This document shows, piece after piece, positions 34,343 to 42,766 of a stretch of 64,000 bases of DNA (within the stretch, counting starts at the first letter, position 1; the number at the start of each line of letters is the position of its first letter). The position numbers and the translations under genes were made by a program. The notes beneath the pieces were generated by a model. The model did not search any database. It saw only the letters and a list, made by a program, of their open reading frames with translations, and was not told the DNA's origin. This DNA is from Kutzneria sp035492655 (GTDB taxonomy: Bacteria > Actinomycetota > Actinomycetes > Mycobacteriales > Pseudonocardiaceae). Where the stretch lies: assembly GCA_035492655.1 (NCBI GenBank), contig DATJJB010000383.1:1-64000 (forward strand), in the 5' to 3' direction.

Positions 34343-35511
34343 ACCAGCTACGCGACGTGGTCGCCGGGGCGGCGAAGTTGTCCAGCCTGGCCGACAAGTA
34401 CGCGACGGTCGATCTCGGTGACGGATTCAGCTTCGACGACGTGCCGCCGATGAGCCGGGACGAGACGACGGCGGCGGCCCGGGAGGCGATCCGACGGTCG
34501 GATCGGCCGGCCTATCTGTTCACCAGCGGCGGCAGCACGGGTGTGCCGCACCTGGCCTGGATTCCGGCGGAACTGCACGTGCGGGAGATCGAGCGGCACT
34601 GGCAACCGTTTGCGCCGGGTGATGTGGTGGCCAATCTGGCCATGCCGGGTCGGTTGTGGTCGGCGCACCTGTTCTACAACCGGCTGGCCGAACGGGTCGG
34701 CGCCGGGGTGATCGGACTCGGTCACGTTGACGAGGAAGAGTGGCCCGGCTGGGCCGACTTCCTCTACGCCCAAGGCACAACGGCCGTTGTCGGCACGCCG
34801 AGCCAGCTGGCCGACCTGGTGCGGTTTCTGACCGAGCGACGGCATCAGCTCCTCGCCCAGCTGCGGACAGCGGTGTGGTTCGGCGAGCCGTTCACCGCGC
34901 GGCAGGAGGAGGTGCTGCACGCGGCGGATATTGCCATACATGGGAATTACGGCTCGACCGAGACCTGGGTGATCGGCCACAACGGCCCGGACTGCGCGAC
35001 CGACAGTTTCCATCTGCTGCCGCACCAGCATGTCGAACTGGTCGACGGCGCCGTGCTGATCACCGGGCTCCATCCGGACGCGGTCGGGCCGGTCATCCGG
35101 TACCGGATCGGCGATCGGGGCGAGTGGACCACCTGCCGGTGCGGCCGGCCGGCGCTGCGGGTGCTCGGCCGTGACCACCAGCTGGTCAAGTTCGCCGGCA
35201 CGCTGGTCGATCCCGGTGAGCTGGCCCGGGTTGCCGCTGCGCAGCCAGGCGTGCAAGGCGTGCAGATCGCGCTGACCGAGGACCAGCCTGGTCACGCCGA
35301 GACGGTGGAGCTGCGGCTCGTGGCCACGGCATCCGTCGACCCACGGGCGGTGCGCGACCGCGTGCTGGCCGCGCACATCGACCTGGCCTTCGGCCTGCGC
35401 GGGCACGAGGACGAGGCCATGCCGGTGCGACTCGTCGAGTGGCTCGAACGCATCGACCGCACCGCGAAAACTCCGGTCGTGCTGCGACAAAAACGAAAGG
35501 CACAGCGATGA
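34339..35511 (+). CDS. PaaK-like adenylate-forming ligase (third of three)
   Basis: A 390-residue enzyme with LFTSGGSTGVPHLAW (about 60-74), GNYGSTETWVIGH, RYRIGDRGEW with CRCGRP, and a C-terminal DRTAKTPVVLRQKRK end carrying a plausible A10-type lysine. It resembles phenylacetate-CoA ligases and acyl-protein synthetase-like (LuxE-related) proteins. It probably activates a second acid of the pathway and loads the carrier protein. It overlaps both neighbours by 4 bases (ATGA). Why an operon needs three such enzymes is unclear; different building blocks is the likely reason. Confidence 0.8.
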   Translation: MNQLRDVVAGAAKLSSLADKYATVDLGDGFSFDDVPPMSRDETTAAAREAIRRSDRPAYLFTSGGSTGVPHLAWIPAELHVREIERHWQPFAPGDVVANLAMPGRLWSAHLFYNRLAERVGAGVIGLGHVDEEEWPGWADFLYAQGTTAVVGTPSQLADLVRFLTERRHQLLAQLRTAVWFGEPFTARQEEVLHAADIAIHGNYGSTETWVIGHNGPDCATDSFHLLPHQHVELVDGAVLITGLHPDAVGPVIRYRIGDRGEWTTCRCGRPALRVLGRDHQLVKFAGTLVDPGELARVAAAQPGVQGVQIALTEDQPGHAETVELRLVATASVDPRAVRDRVLAAHIDLAFGLRGHEDEAMPVRLVEWLERIDRTAKTPVVLRQKRKAQR

Positions 35512-36248
35512 CCGACCCACGGGTAGTGGTGGTGACCGGCGGCGGCACCGGGATCGGGCGCGCCATTGCCGAATGGTTCGCCGCCGAGGACGCCGAGGTG
35601 GTGATCACGGGCCGTCGCGAATCGGTGTTGGGCAAGGTTGCTTCGGAACGCGTGCGGCCGGTCGTGGCCGATATGTCGGTGCCGAACGACATCCTGCGGC
35701 TGGCAGCCGAGGTGCGAGACCGGTACGGCCGGGTCGACGTGCTGGTGAACAACGCCGGCTACCTGCTGCCGGTGACGCTGGCCGAGCCGGCGGCCGGTGC
35801 GGCGGCGTTGGCCGAGATGCTGGCGGTGCACCTGATCGGCCCGTATCGGCTGACGGCTGAGCTCGCGCCGCTGCTGGCCCGACCGGGCGGTCGGGTGATC
35901 AACATCGCATCGATCGCCGCGGCCACGGGAGGTAGCGGGGCCGGTGCGGCGCAAGGGTATGCGGCGGCCAAGGCGGGATTGATCGGGCTGACGGCCGGCA
36001 TGGCCCGAGAGCTCGGACCGCAGGGCATCACCGTCAACGCCGTCGCGCCCGGGTTCGTCGCGGACACCGAGTTCACCGCGGACTTCGGCCCGGCCCGCGT
36101 GACGCAGCTGGTCGGGCAGACGGTGACCGGGCAGGCGGGGTCGCCGGCCGATGTCGCGGCCGCCGTCGGACACCTGGCCGGCGCGAGCGCCGGCTGGGTC
36201 ACGGGTCAGGTCCTCCATGTCAACGGCGGCGCGCTGTTCGCCCGCTGA
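35508..36248 (+). CDS. Short-chain dehydrogenase/reductase
   Basis: A 246-residue classical SDR. It has the TGGGTGIGRA cofactor motif (about 10-19), NNAG (about 82-85), a catalytic Ser in NIASIAAATGGSG and YAAAK (about 154-158) for Tyr and Lys. It ends GWVTGQVLHVNGGALFAR, typical of FabG-like enzymes. It would reduce a ketone or oxidise an alcohol, possibly on a carrier-bound substrate. The ATG at 35508 overlaps the previous stop; a much longer upstream reading lacks any domain. A 12-base gap to the next gene is one of the few gaps in the operon. Confidence 0.85.
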   Translation: MTDPRVVVVTGGGTGIGRAIAEWFAAEDAEVVITGRRESVLGKVASERVRPVVADMSVPNDILRLAAEVRDRYGRVDVLVNNAGYLLPVTLAEPAAGAAALAEMLAVHLIGPYRLTAELAPLLARPGGRVINIASIAAATGGSGAGAAQGYAAAKAGLIGLTAGMARELGPQGITVNAVAPGFVADTEFTADFGPARVTQLVGQTVTGQAGSPADVAAAVGHLAGASAGWVTGQVLHVNGGALFAR

Positions 36249-36260
36249 AGGGAACCACAG

Positions 36261-37541
36261 ATGCACGCATCCGACCCGCCCGAGGCGCTCGTCGTCCTCG
36301 GCGCGATGTTCGCCTTCCGCTACCCGCACCTGGTGCCGGCCGCGACCGACCGCGGCCTGGTGACCCTGGCCATCGACAGCCCGTCCAGCTTCGCCCAGAA
36401 GATCGACGGTGGCCGGCGGGCCGACCCGACCCATCCGCTGGCCGGCTACGCCGAGGTGGCCTGGCTGGACGGCAGCCACCACGAGCAGGTCGTCGAGCAG
36501 GTGCTGGACTGGAGCCGCGATCACCGCATCCGCGGCGTGCTGGCCATCGCCGAGGAGTTCGTCGAGGTCACCGGCCTGATCGCGGACCTGCTCGGCCTGC
36601 CGTCGCCGGGTCTGCGGGCGACCAGGGTCTGCCGCGACAAGCACCTGCAACGCCGCTATCTGCCCGAGTGGAGCCCCCGCTCGCAGCTCGCCGGCTCCAC
36701 CACCACGGCCAGCTTCCCGGCGATCGTCAAGCCGGTCGGCCGGGAGGCGAGCTCCGGGGTACGCCGGGTGGAAACCCCGACCGCGCTGGCCGAAGCGCTC
36801 ACCACCTACGACGACGGCGAGCAGGTGCTGGTCGAGGAACTCGTTGTCGGTCCGGAGGTCTCGGTCGAGTCGCTGGTCCAGCAGGGGCAGATCGTGTTCG
36901 CCTCGGTCACCGGCAAGGTGACCACCGCCTCCGGATACTTCGTCGAGCTGGGGCACAGCGTGCCGGACACCGGCCTGGACAGCGCGCAGCGGCAGGCGGT
37001 GCTCGACGCCAATGCCGCTGTGTTGCGACGGCTCGAGTTCGCCGACGGGATCGCGCACGCCGAATACCGGGTGCGCGCCGATGGATCCGTGGCATTGATG
37101 GAGATCGCCGCCCGCACCCCGGGCGACAACATCGGCGTGCTCTATCACCTGGCCTGCGGGACACCGCTGGAATCAGCCCTGCTGAACATCGTGCTCGGTG
37201 AGCCGGCCTCATATCCAGCAGCAACACGTTACGCCCGAGGGGTTTACTACGAGCACGGCGATGGCGTGCTGCGCGATGTCGTCGCCACGGAGGCGGACGT
37301 CCCGGTCACGTGGATCTCCGAGCGCTGGGCCTGGCCGGACATCCGGCCGGCACAGCGGCCCGACGAGCCCGGCCGGCAGCGGATGATCGTCATCGGGCGC
37401 GATCCCGGCTATGTGCTCACACCGATCCGCCAGTCGGCCGACCGCGTGGTCATGTCGGCGGTCGACGCCCCGTCGGCCGCCGAGCTGGACGACCTCCAGG
37501 AGCGGACCGCCAAGGTCATCCAGGTGGAGGTCGACGCATGA
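36261..37541 (+). CDS. ATP-grasp ligase, first paralogue
   Basis: A 426-residue ATP-grasp enzyme of the amino acid/dipeptide ligase kind (related to carnosine synthase and BacD-type enzymes). FPAIVKPVGREASSGVR (about 152-168) is the first ATP loop, VLVEELVVGPEVSVESL the second, and LMEIAARTPGDNIG the metal/ATP site with Glu and Arg. It would form an amide bond using ATP through an acyl phosphate. It is the same length as the ATP-grasp protein at 38803-40083 and shares segments such as RVCRDKHLQRRYLPEWSPRS, so the two come from a duplication. AAGGGA lies before its ATG. Confidence 0.85.
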   Translation: MHASDPPEALVVLGAMFAFRYPHLVPAATDRGLVTLAIDSPSSFAQKIDGGRRADPTHPLAGYAEVAWLDGSHHEQVVEQVLDWSRDHRIRGVLAIAEEFVEVTGLIADLLGLPSPGLRATRVCRDKHLQRRYLPEWSPRSQLAGSTTTASFPAIVKPVGREASSGVRRVETPTALAEALTTYDDGEQVLVEELVVGPEVSVESLVQQGQIVFASVTGKVTTASGYFVELGHSVPDTGLDSAQRQAVLDANAAVLRRLEFADGIAHAEYRVRADGSVALMEIAARTPGDNIGVLYHLACGTPLESALLNIVLGEPASYPAATRYARGVYYEHGDGVLRDVVATEADVPVTWISERWAWPDIRPAQRPDEPGRQRMIVIGRDPGYVLTPIRQSADRVVMSAVDAPSAAELDDLQERTAKVIQVEVDA

Positions 37542-38806
37542 GCAACGCGCTGCTGCGAGGCGTCCGCGAACGGCTGGAACCGTTGCGGCCGGTCGAGTAC
37601 CGGCGGGTGGCCTCGGCGCTGCTGGTCACCAACATGGGCAACGGCATGCAGTTCGTGGCCAACGTGTGGCTGATCTTCAAGCTGACCGACCATCCGTGGG
37701 GCGTGCCGCTGGTGCTGCTGGTCGGCGCGCTGCCCGGCATCACGCTGGGACCGCTGATCGGCATGGCGATGGACCGCTTCCCCCGGCGAAGGCTCTTCGT
37801 GACCACCGATCTCGTCGCGGTGACGGTGCTGGCCGTCACCACGATCCTGTCCGTCACGGGCAAACTGGAGATCTGGCATCTGTTCCTGGTGGTGTTCTTC
37901 CTCGGCGGCATCGAGTCCACCTCGGTGCCGACGGCGGCGGCGCTGGTGCGCGAGATCGTGCCGGAGGGAAAGCTGTTGGCGGCCAACGCCACCACCGGCG
38001 TGGGCATCCAGGTCGGGCAGGTGCTCGGCGCGGCTGTCGGCGGCCTGATGGTCGCGGCCACCTCGGTGACCGGGGTGCTGATCCTCAACATGATCACGTT
38101 CATGTGCTCGGCGCTGCTGGTCCGCGGTCTGAAGGAAGCCGGCCACAGCTACTCCGCGCCGACCGGACCGCGCGGCTGGCGGACCACGTTCGACTGGTCC
38201 AAACAGGGCCTGGTGTACCTGCGCAGCCACCCGCGGCTGCTGCCCTCGTACGTGATGCTGGTGGTGCTGTTCTCCGTGGTGTACATGCTGAACACGCTGA
38301 TCGCGCCGCTGGCGGTGGACGTGCTCCAGGTCGGCTCCACCGGGCTCGGGTTGATCGACTCCATGTTCGCGCTCGGGGCGGTGCTCGGCGGCATCGCGCT
38401 GCCGGTGCTCACGTCGCGCTTCAACGAGAGCCGGCTGGCCGGCATCGGCGTGATCGGCATGGGCGGGGCCATGATCGGCATCGGCCTGGTCAGCGGCCTG
38501 CTGCTGCCGATGCTGATGTACGCCACGATGGGCGCCACCTTCCAGGCGTTCTACGTCTTCCGCAGCCGGGTGCAGGAAGCGACGCCGGTCGACCTGCAGG
38601 GCCGGGTCATGTCGCTGATGATCACCACGGTCGGCTTCTGCCGGCTGATCGTCTACCTCACGCTGGCGCTGTCGGCGGGCGAGGTGGCCCTGCGATCCAT
38701 CTACTTCACCGCCGGCGCCGTGCTGCTCACGCTGGGCGCGATCGTCCTCGTGGCGGCCATCCGCCAGGCCGCTCCGGTGGCCTCGAAGGAAAGGAGCGTG
38801 CGATGA
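37538..38806 (+). CDS. MFS exporter of the EntS/MFS_3 type
   Basis: A 422-residue membrane protein with 12 predicted spans. The motif between spans 2 and 3 reads GMAMDRFPRRRLF, and the family-typical PTAAALVREIVPEGKLLAANA and RVQEATPVDLQGRVMS segments are present. Such proteins export siderophores, antibiotics and small peptides by proton antiport. Sandwiched between two ATP-grasp genes with 4-base overlaps, it probably exports the pathway product and may give self-protection. Confidence 0.88.
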   Translation: MSNALLRGVRERLEPLRPVEYRRVASALLVTNMGNGMQFVANVWLIFKLTDHPWGVPLVLLVGALPGITLGPLIGMAMDRFPRRRLFVTTDLVAVTVLAVTTILSVTGKLEIWHLFLVVFFLGGIESTSVPTAAALVREIVPEGKLLAANATTGVGIQVGQVLGAAVGGLMVAATSVTGVLILNMITFMCSALLVRGLKEAGHSYSAPTGPRGWRTTFDWSKQGLVYLRSHPRLLPSYVMLVVLFSVVYMLNTLIAPLAVDVLQVGSTGLGLIDSMFALGAVLGGIALPVLTSRFNESRLAGIGVIGMGGAMIGIGLVSGLLLPMLMYATMGATFQAFYVFRSRVQEATPVDLQGRVMSLMITTVGFCRLIVYLTLALSAGEVALRSIYFTAGAVLLTLGAIVLVAAIRQAAPVASKERSVR

Positions 38807-40083
38807 CCGAGCCGGCGATAGTCCTTCTCGGCGGCCTCGTCGCCACGTGGAATCACCGGTTCCTGCGCGCCGCGCACGAACGCGGCCTGCGGGTGCTGCT
38901 CGTCGACCGGGCCAAGACCCGGCTCGGCCAGGCCCGGTCAGCGGCCGGCGAAGACCATCCGTGGAGCCGGATCGCCGACCTCGGCGAGCATGATCCCGAC
39001 GCGACCGGGGCGATCCTCGACACGTGCCTGGCATGGGCCCGGCAGTACGACATCCGCGGCGTCTGCTGCCTGCGCGAGGAGTTCGTGACCGCGACCGCCC
39101 TCGTCGCCGACCTGCTCGGACTGCCGTCCCCCGGTCGGCGAGCCGCGCGGGTCTGCCGGAACAAGTACCTCCAACGCCGTTACCTTGCTGACTGGAGCCC
39201 ACGTTCGACGCTGTTCTCCGCGGCCGGGAAAACTGTTGACTGGGAACAGTTTCCAGCCGTGATCAAGCCGGTCGGCCGGCTGGCCAGCTCCGGTGTCAGG
39301 CTCGTGCGCGACGGCGACGAGCTGCGGACCAGCCTGGCCGAGTACTCGCCCGAGGAGGTTCTCCTCCTGGAGGAAAGAGTCCGGGGGCCGGAGTACTCGG
39401 TCGAATCGCTGAGTCACCGGGGTGTTCGGCGGTACTCCGAGGTCACGGAGAAGCGGACCACCGAGGACGACGGCTCGCCGTACTTCGTCGAGCTCGGGCA
39501 CACCACGCCCGCTCCCCTGCCCGGCGCGGTGCGCTCCCAGGTGCTGGCCATGCACGACGACATCCTGCGGCGGCTGGAATTCGACACCGGGATGGCGCAC
39601 GGCGAGTACCGGATCGGCCCGGACGGCCGCATCACGCTCATCGAGATCGCGGCGCGGCCACCCGGCGACGCCATCCTGAACCTGCACGCGTTGGCCAGCG
39701 GCGGATCCTTGGAGGACGTACTCATCGGTCTCTCCGTCGGCGAGGATCCCGCCGTACCGGCCGCCGCGACCCGCTGTGCCCGCCAGGTGTTCCTCCCCCA
39801 GGCGCCCGGAACCCTCACGGGGATGGAGATCGCGCTGGACGTCGAGCTCCGGTGGTTCGACTCGACCGCGCCGCGCGACCTCGTGCCCGACATCAGCCGG
39901 CCCGACGATCCGCCGACGGTTCGCTGCGTGATGGCCCTCAAGCCGGTCGGCACCAGCCTGACCGCCATGCACGAGTCCGCCGACCGCGCCGCGACCTTTG
40001 TCATCGACGCGGGAAGTCGGTCCGAATTGGACGAACTGGAACGGGTCGTCCGCGCCGCCGTACGACTGGAGGTGCGAGCGTGA
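38803..40083 (+). CDS. ATP-grasp ligase, second paralogue
   Basis: A 426-residue ATP-grasp enzyme. FPAVIKPVGRLASSGVRLV, VLLLEERVRGPEYSVESLSHRG and LIEIAARPPGDAI match the ATP and metal sites of the paralogue at 36261-37541. The shared RVCRNKYLQRRYLADWSPRS segment and equal length show a common origin, but the N-terminal and C-terminal parts have diverged, consistent with a different acyl acceptor. Two ligases of this kind suggest a product with two separately formed amide bonds. It overlaps the exporter and the DAHP synthase gene. Confidence 0.85.
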   Translation: MTEPAIVLLGGLVATWNHRFLRAAHERGLRVLLVDRAKTRLGQARSAAGEDHPWSRIADLGEHDPDATGAILDTCLAWARQYDIRGVCCLREEFVTATALVADLLGLPSPGRRAARVCRNKYLQRRYLADWSPRSTLFSAAGKTVDWEQFPAVIKPVGRLASSGVRLVRDGDELRTSLAEYSPEEVLLLEERVRGPEYSVESLSHRGVRRYSEVTEKRTTEDDGSPYFVELGHTTPAPLPGAVRSQVLAMHDDILRRLEFDTGMAHGEYRIGPDGRITLIEIAARPPGDAILNLHALASGGSLEDVLIGLSVGEDPAVPAAATRCARQVFLPQAPGTLTGMEIALDVELRWFDSTAPRDLVPDISRPDDPPTVRCVMALKPVGTSLTAMHESADRAATFVIDAGSRSELDELERVVRAAVRLEVRA

Positions 40084-41228
40084 TCGGCGCACAGATGGTC
40101 GATGCCGGCGTGCGCTGGCCGTCGGCGAGCGCGGCCAACGCGGTGTCCCGGGAACTGGCGGCCCGCAAACCGTTGGTGGACCTGGCCGACTGCCAGTCCT
40201 TACGCGCCCGGCTGGCCGAGGCCGCGCTCGGTCAGGCGCTGGTGTTGCAGGCCGGCGACTGCGCGGAGCGGTTCAGCGAGGTGTCGCGGCGCACCACTGT
40301 CCGCAAGCGAAGACAACTGTCCACGCTGGGTCGCGTGATGACCGAGCAGGCGGGCCTGCCAACCGTCCTCATTGGACGGATGGCGGGCCAGTTCGCCAAG
40401 CCCCGGAGCTGTCCAACCGAGCCTGGTCCCGATGGGACGCCGATCCCGGTGTATCGCGGTGACGCCGTGAACGACGCGAGTCCGGCGGCCCGAGTCGCCG
40501 ACCCGCGGCGAATGCTGGCCGCCTACGACCATTCGGCGGCCGTGCTGGGGCATCTGTCGACAGAGCCCCAGATCTGGACCAGCCACGAGGCGCTGCTGTT
40601 GGAGTACGAGCAGCCGCTGGTCCGGCGCGATGGGGCGACGCTGACCCGGTACGCCTCGTCCGGGCATCTGCTGTGGGTCGGCGAGCGGACCCGGTCGCTG
40701 TGGGGCCCGCACGTCAGCCTGCTGGCCGACGTGGCCAACCCGATCGGCGTCAAGCTCGGCCCCGGCACCACCGGCTCCGAGCTCGCCGACCTGGTCGACC
40801 GGCTCGACCCCGATCGCCGACCGGGCCGGCTGGTGCTCATCCCGCGGTTGGGCCACGAGCGCGTGCACGATGTCCTGCCCCGCCTGGTCGCGGCCGTCGC
40901 GGGGACCGGCGCGCGTCCGGTCTGGCTGTGCGATCCGGTGCACGGCAACACCATCAAGCTGGCCGATGGCCGCAAGACCCGCGTTGTCACTCAGCTGATC
41001 GACGAGGTCCGGGCCTTCGTCGAGGTGCTGGCCGCCGCCGGCGCGCATCCGGCCGGACTCCACCTGGAGACGACTCCCGACGCCCTGACCGAATGCGTCG
41101 ACGACGAGGAGGCTTTGGCCGGCGGCGACCCGGTTCTCCCTCGTTACGAGTCCGCGTGCGATCCCCGGCTCAACCCCGGTCAGGCCCGCACGGTGATCCA
41201 GGCCTTCACGGATCGAGTCGGCCGATGA
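40080..41228 (+). CDS. Class II DAHP synthase
   Basis: A 382-residue class II 3-deoxy-D-arabino-heptulosonate 7-phosphate synthase. VLQAGDCAERF (about 55-65), GRMAGQFAKPRS, TSHEALLLEYEQ, WVGERTRSLWGPHV, NPIGVKLGPGT and WLCDPVHGNT are all family motifs that bind phosphoenolpyruvate, erythrose 4-phosphate and metal. It commits carbon to the shikimate pathway. Short copies like this in biosynthetic clusters usually escape feedback control and raise aromatic supply; that fits the MIO enzyme encoded next. No other shikimate gene is present, so chorismate steps come from primary metabolism. GTG start overlaps the previous stop. Confidence 0.9.
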   Translation: MIGAQMVDAGVRWPSASAANAVSRELAARKPLVDLADCQSLRARLAEAALGQALVLQAGDCAERFSEVSRRTTVRKRRQLSTLGRVMTEQAGLPTVLIGRMAGQFAKPRSCPTEPGPDGTPIPVYRGDAVNDASPAARVADPRRMLAAYDHSAAVLGHLSTEPQIWTSHEALLLEYEQPLVRRDGATLTRYASSGHLLWVGERTRSLWGPHVSLLADVANPIGVKLGPGTTGSELADLVDRLDPDRRPGRLVLIPRLGHERVHDVLPRLVAAVAGTGARPVWLCDPVHGNTIKLADGRKTRVVTQLIDEVRAFVEVLAAAGAHPAGLHLETTPDALTECVDDEEALAGGDPVLPRYESACDPRLNPGQARTVIQAFTDRVGR

Positions 41229-42766
41229 CGACACTCGGCGACGACACCCTCCGGCCCGACCAGGTCGCCGTCATCGCCCGAACGCCCGGAACACGCGTCG
41301 CGCTAACGGATCGCGCCCGCGCGGCGATGGCGGAGTCGGTGCGACTTCGGGACGAGCTGATCGCGGCCGGACGGCCGATCTATGGCGTCACAACGGGATT
41401 CGGCGACAGCGCGAGTACTCGCGTGGCACCGGAGCTGGCCAGCGAGCTGCAACGGTCGCTGGTGCGATACCACCTGGTGGGGTCGGGCCCGACGGCGTCG
41501 GACGACACCGTCAGGGCGACCATGCTGATCCGGGCCAACTGCCTGGCACGCGGCTATTCCGGCATCCGCGCCGAGGTGGTCGATCTGCTGCTCGAACTGC
41601 TGGCGAACGACATCGTGCCGGTCGTGCCGGAGCGAGGGTCGGTGGGGGCCAGCGGCGACCTGGTTCCGTTGTGCTACTTGGCCGATGCGCTCACGGGCGG
41701 TGGCGTTGTCAGGCACCGGGGCGTGGAGGTGCCGGCCCGACGGGCCATGCGTGAGTGCGGGCTGACACCGATGAAGCTCGGCCCGAAGGAAGCGCTGGCG
41801 CTGATCAACGGCACCTCGTTCATGTCGGGCTTCGCGGTGCTGGCAGCGGCGGATGCCAAGGAGCTGGCGGTGATCGCGGAGGCGTGCACGGCGCTGGCCG
41901 TGGAGGCGGTGCGCGGTCATCAAGGCGCGTTCGCGAAGTTCCCGCACGACCACAAACCGCATCCGGGGCAACAGCGCAGCGCGGCCACGGTGTCCAAGCT
42001 GCTCAACGGCTCCGAACTGGTCACGGACGAGGTCGAAGCCGGCAGGACGGTGCAGGACCGGTATTCGCTGCGCTGCGCCCCGCACGTGATCGGCGTGCTG
42101 CGGGACACGCTCACCTGGGTCGATCAGTGGCTGGCGGTGGAAATCTGCTCCACCAACGACAATCCGATCTTCGACCCGGCCGGCGCCGTGCACAACGCCG
42201 GCAACTTCTACGGCGGCCACGTCGGCATGGCCATGGACGCGCTCAAGGTGGCCGTGGCCGGCGTCGCCGATCTGCTCGACCGGCAGCTGGCGACGATCGT
42301 GGATCGCCGGTACAGCAACGGATTGCCGGCCAACCTGGCCCCACATGACCCGGAGCGCCCTGGCCTCGATCACGGGTTCAAGGGCGCGCAGATCGCCGCC
42401 TCGGCGCTGGCGGCGGAGGCGCTGAAGCTCGGCATGCCGGCCACCGCGTTCTCCCGGTCCACCGAGGCCCACAACCAGGACAAGGTCTCGATGGGCACCA
42501 TCGCCGCCCGGGACGCCCGGACCGTCGTCGACATCGCCTACGACCTCGCGGCGCTGCATCTGGCCGCGTTGTGCCAGGCCGTCGAGCTGCGTGGCCCGGA
42601 CCGGCTCGGCGACGGCAGCCGGGCGGTTTTCACCGCTGTACGCAAGGAAGTCGGCTTCCTGGCCGGCGACCGCCGACTGGACACCGAACTCGCCGCGCTG
42701 ACCGACGCCCTGCGCGACGGCCTGGCCAGCAAGGCGATCTCACCCATTCTGGAGGACAACGCATGA
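41225..42766 (+). CDS. MIO-dependent aromatic amino acid ammonia-lyase or 2,3-aminomutase
   Basis: A 513-residue enzyme whose MIO cofactor forms from A142-S143-G144 in GSVGASGDLVPL. The catalytic Tyr is Tyr53 in YGVTTGFG. The substrate-pocket position LVRYHLVGSGP holds His83, as in tyrosine and histidine enzymes, rather than Phe as in many phenylalanine ones. NGTSFMSGF, QDRYSLRCAPHV and STNDNPIF are also conserved. It either removes ammonia to give a coumarate- or urocanate-type acid or moves the amine to make a beta-amino acid. The nearby DAHP synthase and lack of hut genes argue against routine histidine breakdown. ATGA overlaps both ends. Confidence 0.88.
   Translation: MTTLGDDTLRPDQVAVIARTPGTRVALTDRARAAMAESVRLRDELIAAGRPIYGVTTGFGDSASTRVAPELASELQRSLVRYHLVGSGPTASDDTVRATMLIRANCLARGYSGIRAEVVDLLLELLANDIVPVVPERGSVGASGDLVPLCYLADALTGGGVVRHRGVEVPARRAMRECGLTPMKLGPKEALALINGTSFMSGFAVLAAADAKELAVIAEACTALAVEAVRGHQGAFAKFPHDHKPHPGQQRSAATVSKLLNGSELVTDEVEAGRTVQDRYSLRCAPHVIGVLRDTLTWVDQWLAVEICSTNDNPIFDPAGAVHNAGNFYGGHVGMAMDALKVAVAGVADLLDRQLATIVDRRYSNGLPANLAPHDPERPGLDHGFKGAQIAASALAAEALKLGMPATAFSRSTEAHNQDKVSMGTIAARDARTVVDIAYDLAALHLAALCQAVELRGPDRLGDGSRAVFTAVRKEVGFLAGDRRLDTELAALTDALRDGLASKAISPILEDNA

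Noticed and set aside
41225..42766. Housekeeping histidine ammonia-lyase (hutH)
   Set aside because: No hutU, hutI or related genes are adjacent, and it is translationally coupled to a DAHP synthase and an amidase in a biosynthetic operon.
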